A DNA stretch of 64,000 nucleotides from Microbispora amethystogenes (GCF_016863015.1 NZ_BOOB01000001.1:62001-126000), one strand, 5' to 3'; positions 52,524 through 61,850 are shown, counted from the first letter of the stretch. Translations and numbers: made by a program. Notes: generated by a model not told the origin, from the letters alone.

Positions 52524-54320
52524 ATGGCTGTGGAGGGCCATGACCTGTCCCGCCGGCATGGCTCCCATCTCGCCGTGGACGGCGTCTCGCTCGCGATCCC
52601 GGCGGGCGAACGCCACGGGCTGGTGGGACCCAACGGCGCCGGCAAGACCACGCTGATGCGCATGCTCAGCGCCACGCTCGCACCCGACCACGGATCGCTC
52701 CGGGTGCTCGGGCACGACGTGACACGCCACCCCAGGGCCGCCAAGGCGCGGATCGGCGTGGTGCCCCAGGGGATGACCCACGACAACGAGATCCTGGTGC
52801 GGGAGAACCTCACCACCTTCGGCCGCTACCACGGGCTCTCCAGGCGGGGGGCCGCAGCGCGCGCCGACGAACTGCTGGAGACGGTGGGTCTCACCGCGCA
52901 CGCTCGCGCCATGCCGCAGACACTCTCCGGCGGCATGCAGCGGCGGCTCCTGATCGCCCGGGCGCTGGTGAACGACCCTGACCTGATCCTGCTGGACGAA
53001 CCGAGCACGGGACTGGACCCGGAGAGCCGGGTGATGCTCTGGGACCTGCTCGACACGCTGTGCGCCACCGGAAAGACGCTGGTCATCACCACGCACTACC
53101 TGGAAGAGGTCGAACGCCTCTGCGACAGGGTGACCGTGCTCCGCGCCGGACGGGTGCGGCACTCGTCCCACCCGCGGCGGCTGATCGCCGCGACGCTGCC
53201 GAGGTACGCGGTCGAACTCGACCTGCCGGCCCCCGGGGCCGCGGCTCGCGAAGCGACGGTGCCCCGGCTCGCGGGGGAGCGCGAGCGGCTGCGGGTGGGC
53301 AACCGCCTGCTGGTGTTCGGGGACTCCGTCGCCGACCTGACCAGGGGCCTCGCGGCGGCCGGCGCCGGCGACCGCCTCGCCCGGCCGACGTCGCTCCAGG
53401 ACGCGCTGCACGCCCTGGACCGGCGGGAGGCGGCCACGCCGACGGACCGGGCGCCGGTGACTCCCGCCGCGCCGCCGGGCCCGAGGACAGGCCGCCGAGG
53501 TGCGGGCGACCGGCAAGGCGCGCGGCACCGCGCGCGCACGCGCCGTGCCCTCCCCGTGCCCTCCTTCGCCCTCGCCCGGCGGATCTGGTGGCGTGACCTC
53601 ACCCTGTTCAGGAAGTCGTACCGGACCACCATCGTCCCCAACTTCTTCGAACCGGTCTTCTCGCTGGCGGCTCTCGGGATCGGCCTGGGGTTCTACGTGG
53701 ACGGAGCCGCCCTCGGCTCGTCGTACGCGAGCTTCGTCGCCCCGGGACTGCTCGCCGTCACCGCGATGAACGGCGCCGTCTTCGAGGTCACGTACAACGT
53801 CTTCGTACGGCTCCGGCACGCTCGCAGTTACGACGCGGCCGTGACCAGTCCCGTGGAGCCGCCCGACATCGCGCTGGGTGAGCTGATGTGGGCGCTGACC
53901 CGATGCCTGGTCTACACCGGCGTCTACCTGGCGATCGTCGCGGCCCTGGGCTACGCGCCCGCGAGCACCGCCCCGCTCGCCGTGCCCGCCCTGCTTCCGC
54001 TCGGCCTGGTGTTCGCCTGCGCCGGACTGATCTTCACCGGTGCCGTCCGCGCGATCAACGCCTATTCCTACTTCTACACGTTGGTGCTGACCCCGCTCAC
54101 CCTGCTGAGCGGGGTCTTCTTCCCCACGAGAAGGCTCCCTCCGGTGCTACGCGCAGTGGCCGAGGCCTCCCCGCTCCACCACGGGGTGGAGCTGTCGAGA
54201 GCCCTGGTGATCACCGGTGATCTCCCGGCCGCCGCCGGGCACCTCGGCTGGCTGGTCGCGCTCTCGCTGGTCCTGCTCGGTCCTGCCCTGTACAGCCTGC
54301 AGCGGCACCTGTGCGCGTGA
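52524..54320 (+). CDS. NodI-NodJ-like fused ABC-2 exporter
   Basis: 598 residues from ATG 52524; in-frame GTG 52476 and TTG 52446 would extend it. ATPase half: Walker A GPNGAGKTTLMRM near 35-47, signature LSGGMQRRLLIARAL near 140, Walker B LILLDEPSTGLDP. After a ~70-residue Arg/Pro-rich linker, the permease half (from SFALARRIWWRDL near 380) has six hydrophobic segments of the NodJ/ABC-2 type. ATPase and permease are usually separate proteins. It should export the locus product or a glycoconjugate. The preceding AT-rich region holds its promoter. Confidence 0.83.
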   Translation: MAVEGHDLSRRHGSHLAVDGVSLAIPAGERHGLVGPNGAGKTTLMRMLSATLAPDHGSLRVLGHDVTRHPRAAKARIGVVPQGMTHDNEILVRENLTTFGRYHGLSRRGAAARADELLETVGLTAHARAMPQTLSGGMQRRLLIARALVNDPDLILLDEPSTGLDPESRVMLWDLLDTLCATGKTLVITTHYLEEVERLCDRVTVLRAGRVRHSSHPRRLIAATLPRYAVELDLPAPGAAAREATVPRLAGERERLRVGNRLLVFGDSVADLTRGLAAAGAGDRLARPTSLQDALHALDRREAATPTDRAPVTPAAPPGPRTGRRGAGDRQGARHRARTRRALPVPSFALARRIWWRDLTLFRKSYRTTIVPNFFEPVFSLAALGIGLGFYVDGAALGSSYASFVAPGLLAVTAMNGAVFEVTYNVFVRLRHARSYDAAVTSPVEPPDIALGELMWALTRCLVYTGVYLAIVAALGYAPASTAPLAVPALLPLGLVFACAGLIFTGAVRAINAYSYFYTLVLTPLTLLSGVFFPTRRLPPVLRAVAEASPLHHGVELSRALVITGDLPAAAGHLGWLVALSLVLLGPALYSLQRHLCA

Positions 54321-54340
54321 ACCGGAACGCGGCCCGAGGG

Positions 54341-55639
54341 TCAGGGCGCCAGGCGGTGCAGGTCACGCGGGAAGAGCGTGGTCCAGCGGATGTTGTCCGC
54401 CTCGGTCAGCCGGGCCACGAACCGCTCCAGCCCGAGCGCGAACCCGCCGTGCGGCGGCATGCCGTGGGCGAACGCGGCCAGATAGCCGGCGTACGGCTCC
54501 GGGCTCTCCCCGCGTGCCTCCAGCGCGGCCAGGTAGTCGGAGTGGCGGTGCAGCCGCTGCCCGCCGGTGACCAGTTCCAGGCCGCGGAAGAGCAGGTCGA
54601 AGCTGTTGGAGAACTCCGGCCGCTCCGGGTCGGGGTGCGTGTAGAACGGCCGCTTGCGCATCGGGTAGCCGGTGACGAAGAGGAACTGCGAGCCGTGCTC
54701 GCGCAGGGCCCAGTCGCACAGCCACCGCTCGTGCGCGGGGGCCAGGTCCGGCTCACCGCGCGGGTCCTCGTCGGTCTCCCGCGCCAGCAGTTCCTGCGCG
54801 TCGGCGAAGTGGATCGACGGGATCTCCTCCGGCACGTCCGGCAGCTTCACTCCGAGCAACTCGACCGCGCCCGGGGCGCGCTCCGCGATCGTGGCGACCA
54901 TCTCGGCCACCGCCTGGCGGACCACGGCCATGACGTCGCGGTGGTCGGCCACGAAGCCCAGCTCGGCGTCGAGGCTGGTGTACTGGGCCAGGTGGCGCGC
55001 CGTGTCGTGCGGTTCGGCCCGGAAGACGGGGCCGACCTCGTAGACGCGCTCGAAGACCCCGACCATGGTCTGCTTGTAGAACTGCGGCGACTGCGCCAGG
55101 TAGGCCTTGCGGCCGAACCAGTCCAGCGCGAAGACGTTCGCCCCGGACTCGGTGGCCGACGAGACCACTTTGGGCGTGTGCACCTCGGTGAAGCCCAGCC
55201 GGTCGAGCGCGCGGCGGTACCCCGCCACCGAGGCCGCGGAGATCTCGAACGGCGCGCGCAGCCTGGGGTGGCGCAGGGCCACCGCCGCGTTGTCGAGCAC
55301 GGTCGGCAGCGCGGCCGAGACCACCGGCCGGTAGAGGTCGAACGGCGACGCGACGGCCGGCTCGGACAGCTCACGGACCGCCGGCGAGGTGATCTCCACT
55401 CCGCCCGGCGCCTGCTGGTTGGCGGTGACGGTCCCGGTCACCTCGACGACGGTCTCCTCGGTGAGCACCGCGAGGCGCTTCACCAGTTCCGGCTCGGCGG
55501 CGACGACCTGCACCAGACCATCCCGGTCACGCACGATGGCGAAGGTCACCGACTTCAGCGCGCGGACGCGGTGCAGCCAGCCGGCGACGGTCACCTCTTC
55601 CCCGACATGCTCGGAGACCTGGGAGGACAGAATTCGCAT
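54341..55639 (-). CDS. aspS: aspartyl-tRNA synthetase, short archaeal-type
   Basis: 432 residues, versus about 590 for the usual bacterial AspRS. OB-fold anticodon domain at the N-terminus (VTVAGWLHRVRALKSVTF). Class II motifs: motif 2 VGPVFRAEPHDTARHLAQYT near 215-235 and motif 3 GGFALGLERFVARL near the C-terminus. The bacterial insertion domain is missing. This form often charges both tRNA-Asp and tRNA-Asn. It is convergent with the exporter gene and led by a T-box element with a GAC specifier. It may be a second, resistance-type copy; the main AspRS is outside the window. Confidence 0.88.
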   Translation of the reverse strand: MRILSSQVSEHVGEEVTVAGWLHRVRALKSVTFAIVRDRDGLVQVVAAEPELVKRLAVLTEETVVEVTGTVTANQQAPGGVEITSPAVRELSEPAVASPFDLYRPVVSAALPTVLDNAAVALRHPRLRAPFEISAASVAGYRRALDRLGFTEVHTPKVVSSATESGANVFALDWFGRKAYLAQSPQFYKQTMVGVFERVYEVGPVFRAEPHDTARHLAQYTSLDAELGFVADHRDVMAVVRQAVAEMVATIAERAPGAVELLGVKLPDVPEEIPSIHFADAQELLARETDEDPRGEPDLAPAHERWLCDWALREHGSQFLFVTGYPMRKRPFYTHPDPERPEFSNSFDLLFRGLELVTGGQRLHRHSDYLAALEARGESPEPYAGYLAAFAHGMPPHGGFALGLERFVARLTEADNIRWTTLFPRDLHRLAP

Positions 55640-55679
55640 GACAACTCCACAGACGAGAACCGTAGGTATCCCTGTCCGG

Positions 55680-55935
55680 TGTGGGCGAGCAGGGACCTGT
55701 CGCTCGCGGTGCCACCACACCTTCGCCCCGCCACCGGCGGGACCTCGTTGCGGCCCGGTCACGAGGGCCCACCGGCGGGGCATTGGGCGGCCACCACGAC
55801 GGCGCCGCCGTTCCTCCCCGCAGCTCAGAAGGGTCTTCGACCGGGGGGCGAGGCCGCGTTTCCAGCGACGGCGGCTCTCTCGTGACTCGCGCGGTCCCGG
55901 CCTACTTGGCTTCGTCACAGCTTTGCTTCCGATCA
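55680..55935 (-). ncRNA. T-box riboswitch leader, aspartate (GAC) specifier
   Basis: Minus strand, just upstream of aspS. Seen in order: K-turn strands AGCUGUGACGAAG (55910-55922) and CUUCUGAGCU (55822-55831); AGUA (55903-55906) opposite GAA-GAC (55833-55838) in the specifier loop; stem GGCCGGG paired with CCCGGUC closing that loop; AGAGAG (55875-55880) then GCUGGAAA in the distal part; and the T-box GGUGGCACCGCG (55705-55716). The specifier GAC codes for aspartate, matching the gene. A GCGAGC/GCUCGC hairpin follows the T-box. No U-run is seen, so control may be translational. Confidence 0.85.
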
Positions 55936-55969
55936 TAGTCGAGATCGGCTCCGGGAGCGGAAGGAACGC

Positions 55970-57859
55970 ATGACCACGGAAACACGCGCCGCGTCCGCCA
56001 CCGGGTCAGCCGGCAGGTCCGCCGCCACGAGGCGCCGGCACGCGTTCGCCCGGCTGCTTCCCTACGCCGGGGCGGCCCCGCTGAGCGTCGCGGTTCTGCT
56101 CAACCTGCTCGCGGGCCTGCTCCCCGTCTCCTTCATCGTGGGGACGAGCGTGCTGCTGAGCGAGGTCTCAAGGTTTGCCGGGGAACGGACCGGCGACCTC
56201 GGCGCGATCGGCACCGCGCTGGCGCTGACGGTCGGCGCCTACGTCCTCCAGCAGGTGCTCGTGCCGTACCAGGCCGCGGTGGGGGAGGTGATCGCGCGCC
56301 GGGTGGACGGCCGGTGCGCCGGCCGCCTGATGACCTCGGCCCTGACGCGGGCCCCGATGTCGGTGCTGGAGCGGGAGAACGTCGTGAGCAGGCTCGGCGA
56401 CGCGCGTGACGGCCTCGGCCGCCGGCCGCCCACGCCGGGGGAGGCGGTGGCGGGCGCGCTCACCCTGATCGCCAGGTACACGCAGCTGGCGGGCGCGGTG
56501 GTCCTCATCGGGATCGCGCTCTCACCGATCGCGGGCGCCGTCGCGGCGGCCACCGCGCTGGTGATCCGCCGGGGTCAGCGCGGATCGCTCGGACGGCTCG
56601 GCGGGCTCTGGCACGAACTGTCCGGCCCGCGCCGCCGCGTGACCTACCTGCGCGACATCGGGACCACGGTCACGGCGGCCAAGGAGTTCCGGACCCTGGG
56701 CCTGATCGACTGGCACGAACGCCGCCACCGCGCGGACGCGAAGGAGTATCTGGCGGCGCTGTGGACCGGCCGGCGGCGCATCCTGTTCTGGCCGTTCGTG
56801 CGCTACACGCTGGTCGGCCTCGCGGGCGGCTCCGTCCTCCTGGTCTGGCTCGGCCGCACCGCCGCCGGCGGCGGGTTCGGCCTGCTGGAACTCTCCGTCG
56901 TCCTCCAGGCGGCGATCGTCGCGATCCGCTTCGGGGCCTTCTTCCCGGAGAGCGACGTCCAGACGCAGTACGGGCTGAACGCCTACGAGGCCCTGGCCGA
57001 GTTCGAGGAACTCGCCGAGGAGAACCGCGAGGACACCCCCCGGGGCCGTCTCACGGCTGAGGGGCTTCCCGCCCGCGGCATCCGCTTCGAGAAGGTCCGG
57101 TTCCGCTACGGGGAGGGACGGTGGGTTCTCGACGGTCTCGACCTGGAGATAGCGGCGGGCGGTTCGACCGCGATCGTCGGGCTCAACGGCGCGGGCAAGA
57201 CCACGATGGTCAAACTGCTGACCCGCCTGTACGACCCGGAGGAGGGCAGGATCGTCGTCGACGGGCAGGACCTGCGGCGGTTCGATCCCCGGGAGTGGCA
57301 ACGCCGGATCGCCGTGATCTTCCAGGACTACGTGCGGTACGAACTGTCCGCCGCCGCCAACATCGGCCTCGGCGCGCCGGCCGCTCTGGCCGACCGGGCC
57401 GCACTTCTCGCGGCCGCCCGCCGGGCCGGCGCGCTGGAGGTGGTGGAGTCGCTGCCCGCGGGGCTGGACACCCCGCTCTCCCCGCGGTACCGGAGCGGAC
57501 GCGACCTGTCGGGCGGGCAGTGGCAGCGGATCGCCCTGGCCAGGGCCTTCCTCGCCGTCGCGCAGGGCGCCTCGGTGCTGGTGCTGGACGAGCCCACGGC
57601 CCAGCTGGACGTACGCGCCGAAGCGGAGTTCTACGACCGGTTCCTGGACATCACCGGCGGACTGACCACGGTGATCATCTCGCACCGGTTCTCCTCCGTA
57701 CGCCGGGCCGACCGGATCGTGGTCGTCGAGCACGGCAGGGTCGTCGAGCAGGGCGACCACGAAGGGCTGATCAGGTCGGGGGGACGCTACGCCGACCTGT
57801 TCCACCTGCAGGCACGGCGTTTCGGCGCCGACGAGACCGGGACGGGGTCTCCGAGATGA
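55970..57859 (+). CDS. ABC exporter half-transporter (membrane + ATPase)
   Basis: 629 residues. N-terminal membrane domain with about six segments (LSVAVLLNLLAGLLPVSFIV at 43-62 and others), then ATPase: Walker A GLNGAGKTTMVKL near 400, signature LSGGQWQRIALARAF near 510, Walker B VLVLDEPTAQLD, H-loop IISHRFSSVR. GGAAGG precedes the ATG. Its stop overlaps the next ABC gene (ATGA), so they probably form a heterodimeric exporter. It shares the intergenic region with the aspS T-box leader. Confidence 0.9.
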   Translation: MTTETRAASATGSAGRSAATRRRHAFARLLPYAGAAPLSVAVLLNLLAGLLPVSFIVGTSVLLSEVSRFAGERTGDLGAIGTALALTVGAYVLQQVLVPYQAAVGEVIARRVDGRCAGRLMTSALTRAPMSVLERENVVSRLGDARDGLGRRPPTPGEAVAGALTLIARYTQLAGAVVLIGIALSPIAGAVAAATALVIRRGQRGSLGRLGGLWHELSGPRRRVTYLRDIGTTVTAAKEFRTLGLIDWHERRHRADAKEYLAALWTGRRRILFWPFVRYTLVGLAGGSVLLVWLGRTAAGGGFGLLELSVVLQAAIVAIRFGAFFPESDVQTQYGLNAYEALAEFEELAEENREDTPRGRLTAEGLPARGIRFEKVRFRYGEGRWVLDGLDLEIAAGGSTAIVGLNGAGKTTMVKLLTRLYDPEEGRIVVDGQDLRRFDPREWQRRIAVIFQDYVRYELSAAANIGLGAPAALADRAALLAAARRAGALEVVESLPAGLDTPLSPRYRSGRDLSGGQWQRIALARAFLAVAQGASVLVLDEPTAQLDVRAEAEFYDRFLDITGGLTTVIISHRFSSVRRADRIVVVEHGRVVEQGDHEGLIRSGGRYADLFHLQARRFGADETGTGSPR

Positions 57860-59676
57860 GACGGATCGTGCTCAGCGCCGTGTTCGTGCTGCGCCTCGCC
57901 GCGGCGGCAGACCGGACCCGCCTGCTGCGGGCCATCGGGCTGATGACCGTCGGCTACCTCGCCACGCCCGTCATCGCCCTCGGGCTCCGGGAGTTCACCG
58001 ACGCCGCCCTCGCGCGACGGCTGGAGGTGGCGACGTGGGTCATCGCGGGCGTCGCCGTCCTGCTCGTCCTGGAACTGATGCTCGGGCACTTCGCGCACCT
58101 GTCGTACTTCGAGGTCGGCGAGCTCGCCGAGACCACGCTCAACGAGGAACTGGTGCGTCACGTCAACGGCTCTCCCGGGATGGAGCGCCTCGACGACCCC
58201 GATTTCGCCGACAACGTGAACCTCGTCCGGGAGGAACTCGGCAACACCCGCACCGCGGTGGAGTCGGTGCTCCAGCTGGGCGGGCTCGCCCTCCAGACAG
58301 GGCTCACCACCGTCGTCCTCGTCACGCTCGATCCGTGGCTGGCCCTCCTGCCGCTGGCCGCGCTGCCCTCGGTGCTGGTGGGCAGGTGGGCCCAGAACCT
58401 CCTGGAGTCGGCGAAGGAGGCGAGCGCGGAGAACACCCGCCGCACCCGCCACCTGCTCGCGCTGGCGACCGCGCCGGCCTCGATCAAGGAGATCCGCCTC
58501 TTCCACGCCGAGGCCGCGCTCCTCCGGGAGCAGGACGCCAACTGGTCGAGGACCAGCGCGGTGCTGCGGAGGGCGCACCTGCGGGCCGCCGCCCTGCGCG
58601 CGGCGGGCCAGCTCGTGTTCGCCCTCGCCTACGGCGGCGCGATCACACTGGTGCTCTGGCAGGCGGAGCAGGGCAGGGCGGGCGTCGGCGACGTGATCCT
58701 GGTCATCACCCTGGCGGTCCAGGTGAGCGTGCAGGTGGCCGGCGCCGCGACCCTCCTCACCGGCCTGCAGGGCGTGGGCCGGACGCTGGACCGGCTGACC
58801 TCGCTCCGCGACCACGGGTCACGGGAGGGCGGACCACGAGAGGACGGCCGCGTCACACCGGCCCGAACGGCGCCGGTGCCCCGAGCCGTCCCGGCCGCGC
58901 TGCGCGAAGGGATCCGGCTGGAGAACCTGAGCTTCGTCTATCCGGGCACCGGCAGGGTGGTCCTGGAGGACGTCACGCTGACGATCCCCGCCGGAGGGTC
59001 GGTGGCGCTGGTGGGCGAGAACGGCGCGGGCAAGAGCACGCTCGTCAAGCTGCTGTGCGGCCTCTACCGGCCGACATCCGGGCGGATCCTGGTGGACGGG
59101 ACCGACCTGCGCGACCTGCCGGCCGGAGAATGGCAGGCGAGAGTGGCCTCCCTGTTCCAGGACTTCGCCCGGTTCGAACTGCTGCTGCGGGAGAACGTGG
59201 GGGTCGGCGACGTCGCCCGGATGGAGGACGAGCAGGCGGTCCTGAAGGCCGTCGAGCTGTCGCGGGCCGGCCGGATCGTGGCGTCGGTGCCCGGCGGCCT
59301 CTCCGGGCTGCTCGGCCACGGCTACGGCCAGGGCACCGAACTCTCCACGGGCCAGTGGCAGACCCTGGGCCTCGCCCGCAGCCACATGCGTGAGGACCCG
59401 CTCCTCCTGGTCCTGGACGAGCCCGCGGCGGCGCTCGACGCCGCCGCCGAGCACGCCGTCTTCGAACGCTACGCCACCCTGTCGGCCGAGACCGGCCGGC
59501 GGTCCGGCGGGATCACCTTGTTCGTCTCCCACCGCTTCTCCACCGTACGGATGGCCGACATGATCGTCGTCCTGGACCAGGGCCGGGTGGCGGAGAGCGG
59601 CGACCACCGGGCGCTGGTCACGAGGCGAGGACTCTACGCGGAGCTCTACGAACTCCAGGAACGCATCTACCACTGA
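57856..59676 (+). CDS. ABC exporter half-transporter, degenerate signature
   Basis: 606 residues. Membrane segments near 30-50, 62-85, 135-190 and 245-295, then ATPase with Walker A GENGAGKSTLVKL near 390. The signature reads LSTGQWQTLGLARS instead of LSGGQ, while Walker B LLLVLDEPAAALD and H-loop FVSHRFSTVR are intact. The first half-transporter has a canonical signature, so the pair would have one regular and one altered ATP site. Overlap with the upstream gene (ATGA) makes cotranslation certain. Confidence 0.9.
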   Translation: MRRIVLSAVFVLRLAAAADRTRLLRAIGLMTVGYLATPVIALGLREFTDAALARRLEVATWVIAGVAVLLVLELMLGHFAHLSYFEVGELAETTLNEELVRHVNGSPGMERLDDPDFADNVNLVREELGNTRTAVESVLQLGGLALQTGLTTVVLVTLDPWLALLPLAALPSVLVGRWAQNLLESAKEASAENTRRTRHLLALATAPASIKEIRLFHAEAALLREQDANWSRTSAVLRRAHLRAAALRAAGQLVFALAYGGAITLVLWQAEQGRAGVGDVILVITLAVQVSVQVAGAATLLTGLQGVGRTLDRLTSLRDHGSREGGPREDGRVTPARTAPVPRAVPAALREGIRLENLSFVYPGTGRVVLEDVTLTIPAGGSVALVGENGAGKSTLVKLLCGLYRPTSGRILVDGTDLRDLPAGEWQARVASLFQDFARFELLLRENVGVGDVARMEDEQAVLKAVELSRAGRIVASVPGGLSGLLGHGYGQGTELSTGQWQTLGLARSHMREDPLLLVLDEPAAALDAAAEHAVFERYATLSAETGRRSGGITLFVSHRFSTVRMADMIVVLDQGRVAESGDHRALVTRRGLYAELYELQERIYH

Positions 59677-59715
59677 CGTGCCGGGCACACCGGAGAGGCG
59701 GAACGGCGGCCGTTC

Positions 59716-59967
59716 TCACTCCTTGAGGTCGAGGGCGCCGTACCCGGCCCTGCGGGCGTGCCTGCGCAGGTCGTCGAGGGTGACGGAGGGGTCCGGTTCC
59801 AGCTGGCGGCAGACGCGGTCGAGGAACGCGGTCACCTCCGGCACCGTACGGCGGGTGGCCGTGGCGTAGGCCAGCGCCCGGGTGAGGACGGCCCTGACCC
59901 GGGTGGGCACGTCGTCGCACCACAGTTGCAGGACGTGGCCGCGCGGAGCCACGTACGCGCCGAGCAT
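59716..59967 (-). CDS. small hypothetical protein
   Basis: 83 residues from the only in-frame ATG. The frame and codon bias stay coding-like for about 30 residues further upstream (into the AAA gene's stop region) without a start codon, so this may be the tail of a longer or frameshifted protein. Mostly helical (TRVRAVLTRALAYATATRR, LDDLRRHARRAGYG). No family recognised. It follows the AAA gene on the same strand. Confidence 0.5.
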   Translation of the reverse strand: MLGAYVAPRGHVLQLWCDDVPTRVRAVLTRALAYATATRRTVPEVTAFLDRVCRQLEPDPSVTLDDLRRHARRAGYGALDLKE

Positions 59968-60049
59968 CGCCAGGGAGAAGGCGCCCTTCCCGCGCGTCCC
60001 GTCCTCGCGGTCGGAGTAGGGCGCGGCCTCGCGGAACTGGTCACCTCCG

Positions 60050-61648
60050 TCACACGCGCAGGACGGTGACCTGGCGGCCGGAGGGGGTGGTCGTCTGCTC
60101 GAAGCTGCCGCGTTCCTTCCAGGGCGGGGCCTCGGGGCGGCGGTCGAAGATCACCAGGCCGCCGGTGGGGAGGGTGAGCCGGTCCAGATAGCGGTCGAGC
60201 TGGGCGAGGCCGTCGGGCAGCGGGTCGGTTTCGCCCGCGCGCCAGACCTTCAGCTCCATGGCCTCCCGTTGCATCAGCCTTTCGCCATCGGGGCCGGTGT
60301 AGGGCCAGCGGACCAGCACGTCCAGGCGCTTGGTCCCCGCAGCGTATTCACGATCGAGATAACCTCCGCCGTTCACCAGCCGGTGCAGGAACGCCATGAG
60401 GATGATCTGGCAGGCGGCCTCGTGGTAGCCCTCCTGCCGGACGAGCACCTCGCCGTGCTCGCGCCAGAACACGACGAACGCCTCCAGCAGGCGCGGCAGG
60501 TCGAATCTGCCGTCCGGCAGCACAAAACTGTGCGGATCGGCCATCACGTACTGTTCCGACGGGTCGCCCAGCACCCGCAGGATGACCTCCCGATAGATCG
60601 GGTTCGCCACTTCCAGTGGGGGTTTCTGCTTGATCAGGCCCAGATCTCGGACGTAGGACAGATCGTCGGAGAAGGTCGGATCGATGTGAGGGAGCGATCC
60701 GGCTACCACAGGCTCCATCACTCGCTTGATCCGAGGCTCGTGCAGCCGGGCCACGAGGGAGTCCAGGTGCATGCCCCGCTTCCGGATCAGCCGCTCCTTG
60801 GCGTCTTCCACCTGCCCGGCGGTGATGGCGCCGGTCTTTCCCATCTGGAGGATGGTCTCAAAGGCGAGGGCGTTGACCAACCAGGGTTGCCCTTGGGTCA
60901 GCTCGAAGACCCGGTCCACCGCGTCCTTGGTGAACTCCTGGCCGGTCGCCTGCGTGTGCTGGTCGTAGAGTTCGGCGATTTCGTCGGCGGTGAAGTCGCC
61001 CAGGCGCAGCGACTCGGCGACGATGTTGAACGGGCTGGCCGGGTTGGACCGACCGGCCTCGCCCCCTGAGGCGACCTTGTAGTCACGTACGTCGCGCAAC
61101 CCGCACAGCACCACGGACGCGGGAAACGAATGGCCCTCATGCCGCGCGTTGTGACCATGGCGGAGCTGGCTGAGGATGCTGACCATGCTGTTGCCCTGCA
61201 GGGCGTCGATCTCGTCGAGGAACAGCACCACCCGGCGCGGGCAGCGGCGGCACCACTCGGTCAGGGCCGAACCGACTCGCGTGCCCGCCGGAGCTTCCGG
61301 CCAGGTGTCCGGCGGTAGCAGCTCCGCCGGCAATGCCGCCCATTCGGCGGCCTGGCGGAGGGACGCCAGCAACATCTCTTCCGCGGCGGCGTAGTCGTCT
61401 CCGGCTGCCTTGGCGCGCTCGCAGGAGAACATCAGGGCGGCGACGTCGCCCTCGGCGTTCAGCTCGGACGCCAGGGCGTTCAGCGTGGTCGTCTTACCGG
61501 TCTGCCGGGGCGCGTGCAGCACGAAGTAGCGGTCCATATCGATGAGCTCGCGCGCCTGGGGGATCCGGTGCGCGGGAGGCAGCATGTAGTGGTGCTGGGG
61601 GCTGCACGGGCCAGTGGTGTTGAAGTACTTCGCTCCGGGTGGCCGCAT
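60050..61648 (-). CDS. AAA-type ATPase with C-terminal PD-(D/E)XK nuclease-like region
   Basis: 532 residues from ATG 61648; starts at 61672 or 61774 are possible. Opens PGAKYFNTTGPCSPQHHYML (AAA_14-like N-terminus), Walker A APRQTGKTTTLN near 48, Walker B RVVLFLDEIDALQ near 140, sensor region VVLCGLRDVRDYK near 178. After a winged-helix-like middle part, the last ~110 residues have LDVLVRWPY and AMELKVW, matching the D...ExK core of PD-(D/E)XK nucleases. Related ATPases occur as orphan proteins or in mobile and defence contexts. Function unknown. Confidence 0.78.
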   Translation of the reverse strand: MRPPGAKYFNTTGPCSPQHHYMLPPAHRIPQARELIDMDRYFVLHAPRQTGKTTTLNALASELNAEGDVAALMFSCERAKAAGDDYAAAEEMLLASLRQAAEWAALPAELLPPDTWPEAPAGTRVGSALTEWCRRCPRRVVLFLDEIDALQGNSMVSILSQLRHGHNARHEGHSFPASVVLCGLRDVRDYKVASGGEAGRSNPASPFNIVAESLRLGDFTADEIAELYDQHTQATGQEFTKDAVDRVFELTQGQPWLVNALAFETILQMGKTGAITAGQVEDAKERLIRKRGMHLDSLVARLHEPRIKRVMEPVVAGSLPHIDPTFSDDLSYVRDLGLIKQKPPLEVANPIYREVILRVLGDPSEQYVMADPHSFVLPDGRFDLPRLLEAFVVFWREHGEVLVRQEGYHEAACQIILMAFLHRLVNGGGYLDREYAAGTKRLDVLVRWPYTGPDGERLMQREAMELKVWRAGETDPLPDGLAQLDRYLDRLTLPTGGLVIFDRRPEAPPWKERGSFEQTTTPSGRQVTVLRV

Positions 61649-61850
61649 GGTCACATACTGCCACTGCCTCATCCGGGGCGTGGGCCGATGCCGCCCCCGG
61701 TGGTCGCCTGCGTGTACTTCGGCGGCCTGTGCCCTGCTGAGGCGGCCGGGCTGCGTGAGAAGGGCCCTCGTCACGTTGGAGCCTGCTGACGCTGGAGACG
61801 CCCAACAGAATGCGGTGGGATATTCGCGAGACGAAACCTGGAGGTGTGGC

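Noticed and set aside
52308-53819. 503-residue minus-strand frame opposite the fused exporter
   Set aside because: The plus-strand frame shows all ABC motifs; the minus frame is His/Gly/Arg-rich with no recognisable domain.
54341-55936. Longer aspS reading to 55936
   Set aside because: The extension passes through the T-box leader. AspRS proper begins with MRILSSQVSEHVGEEV at 55639 behind GGAG.
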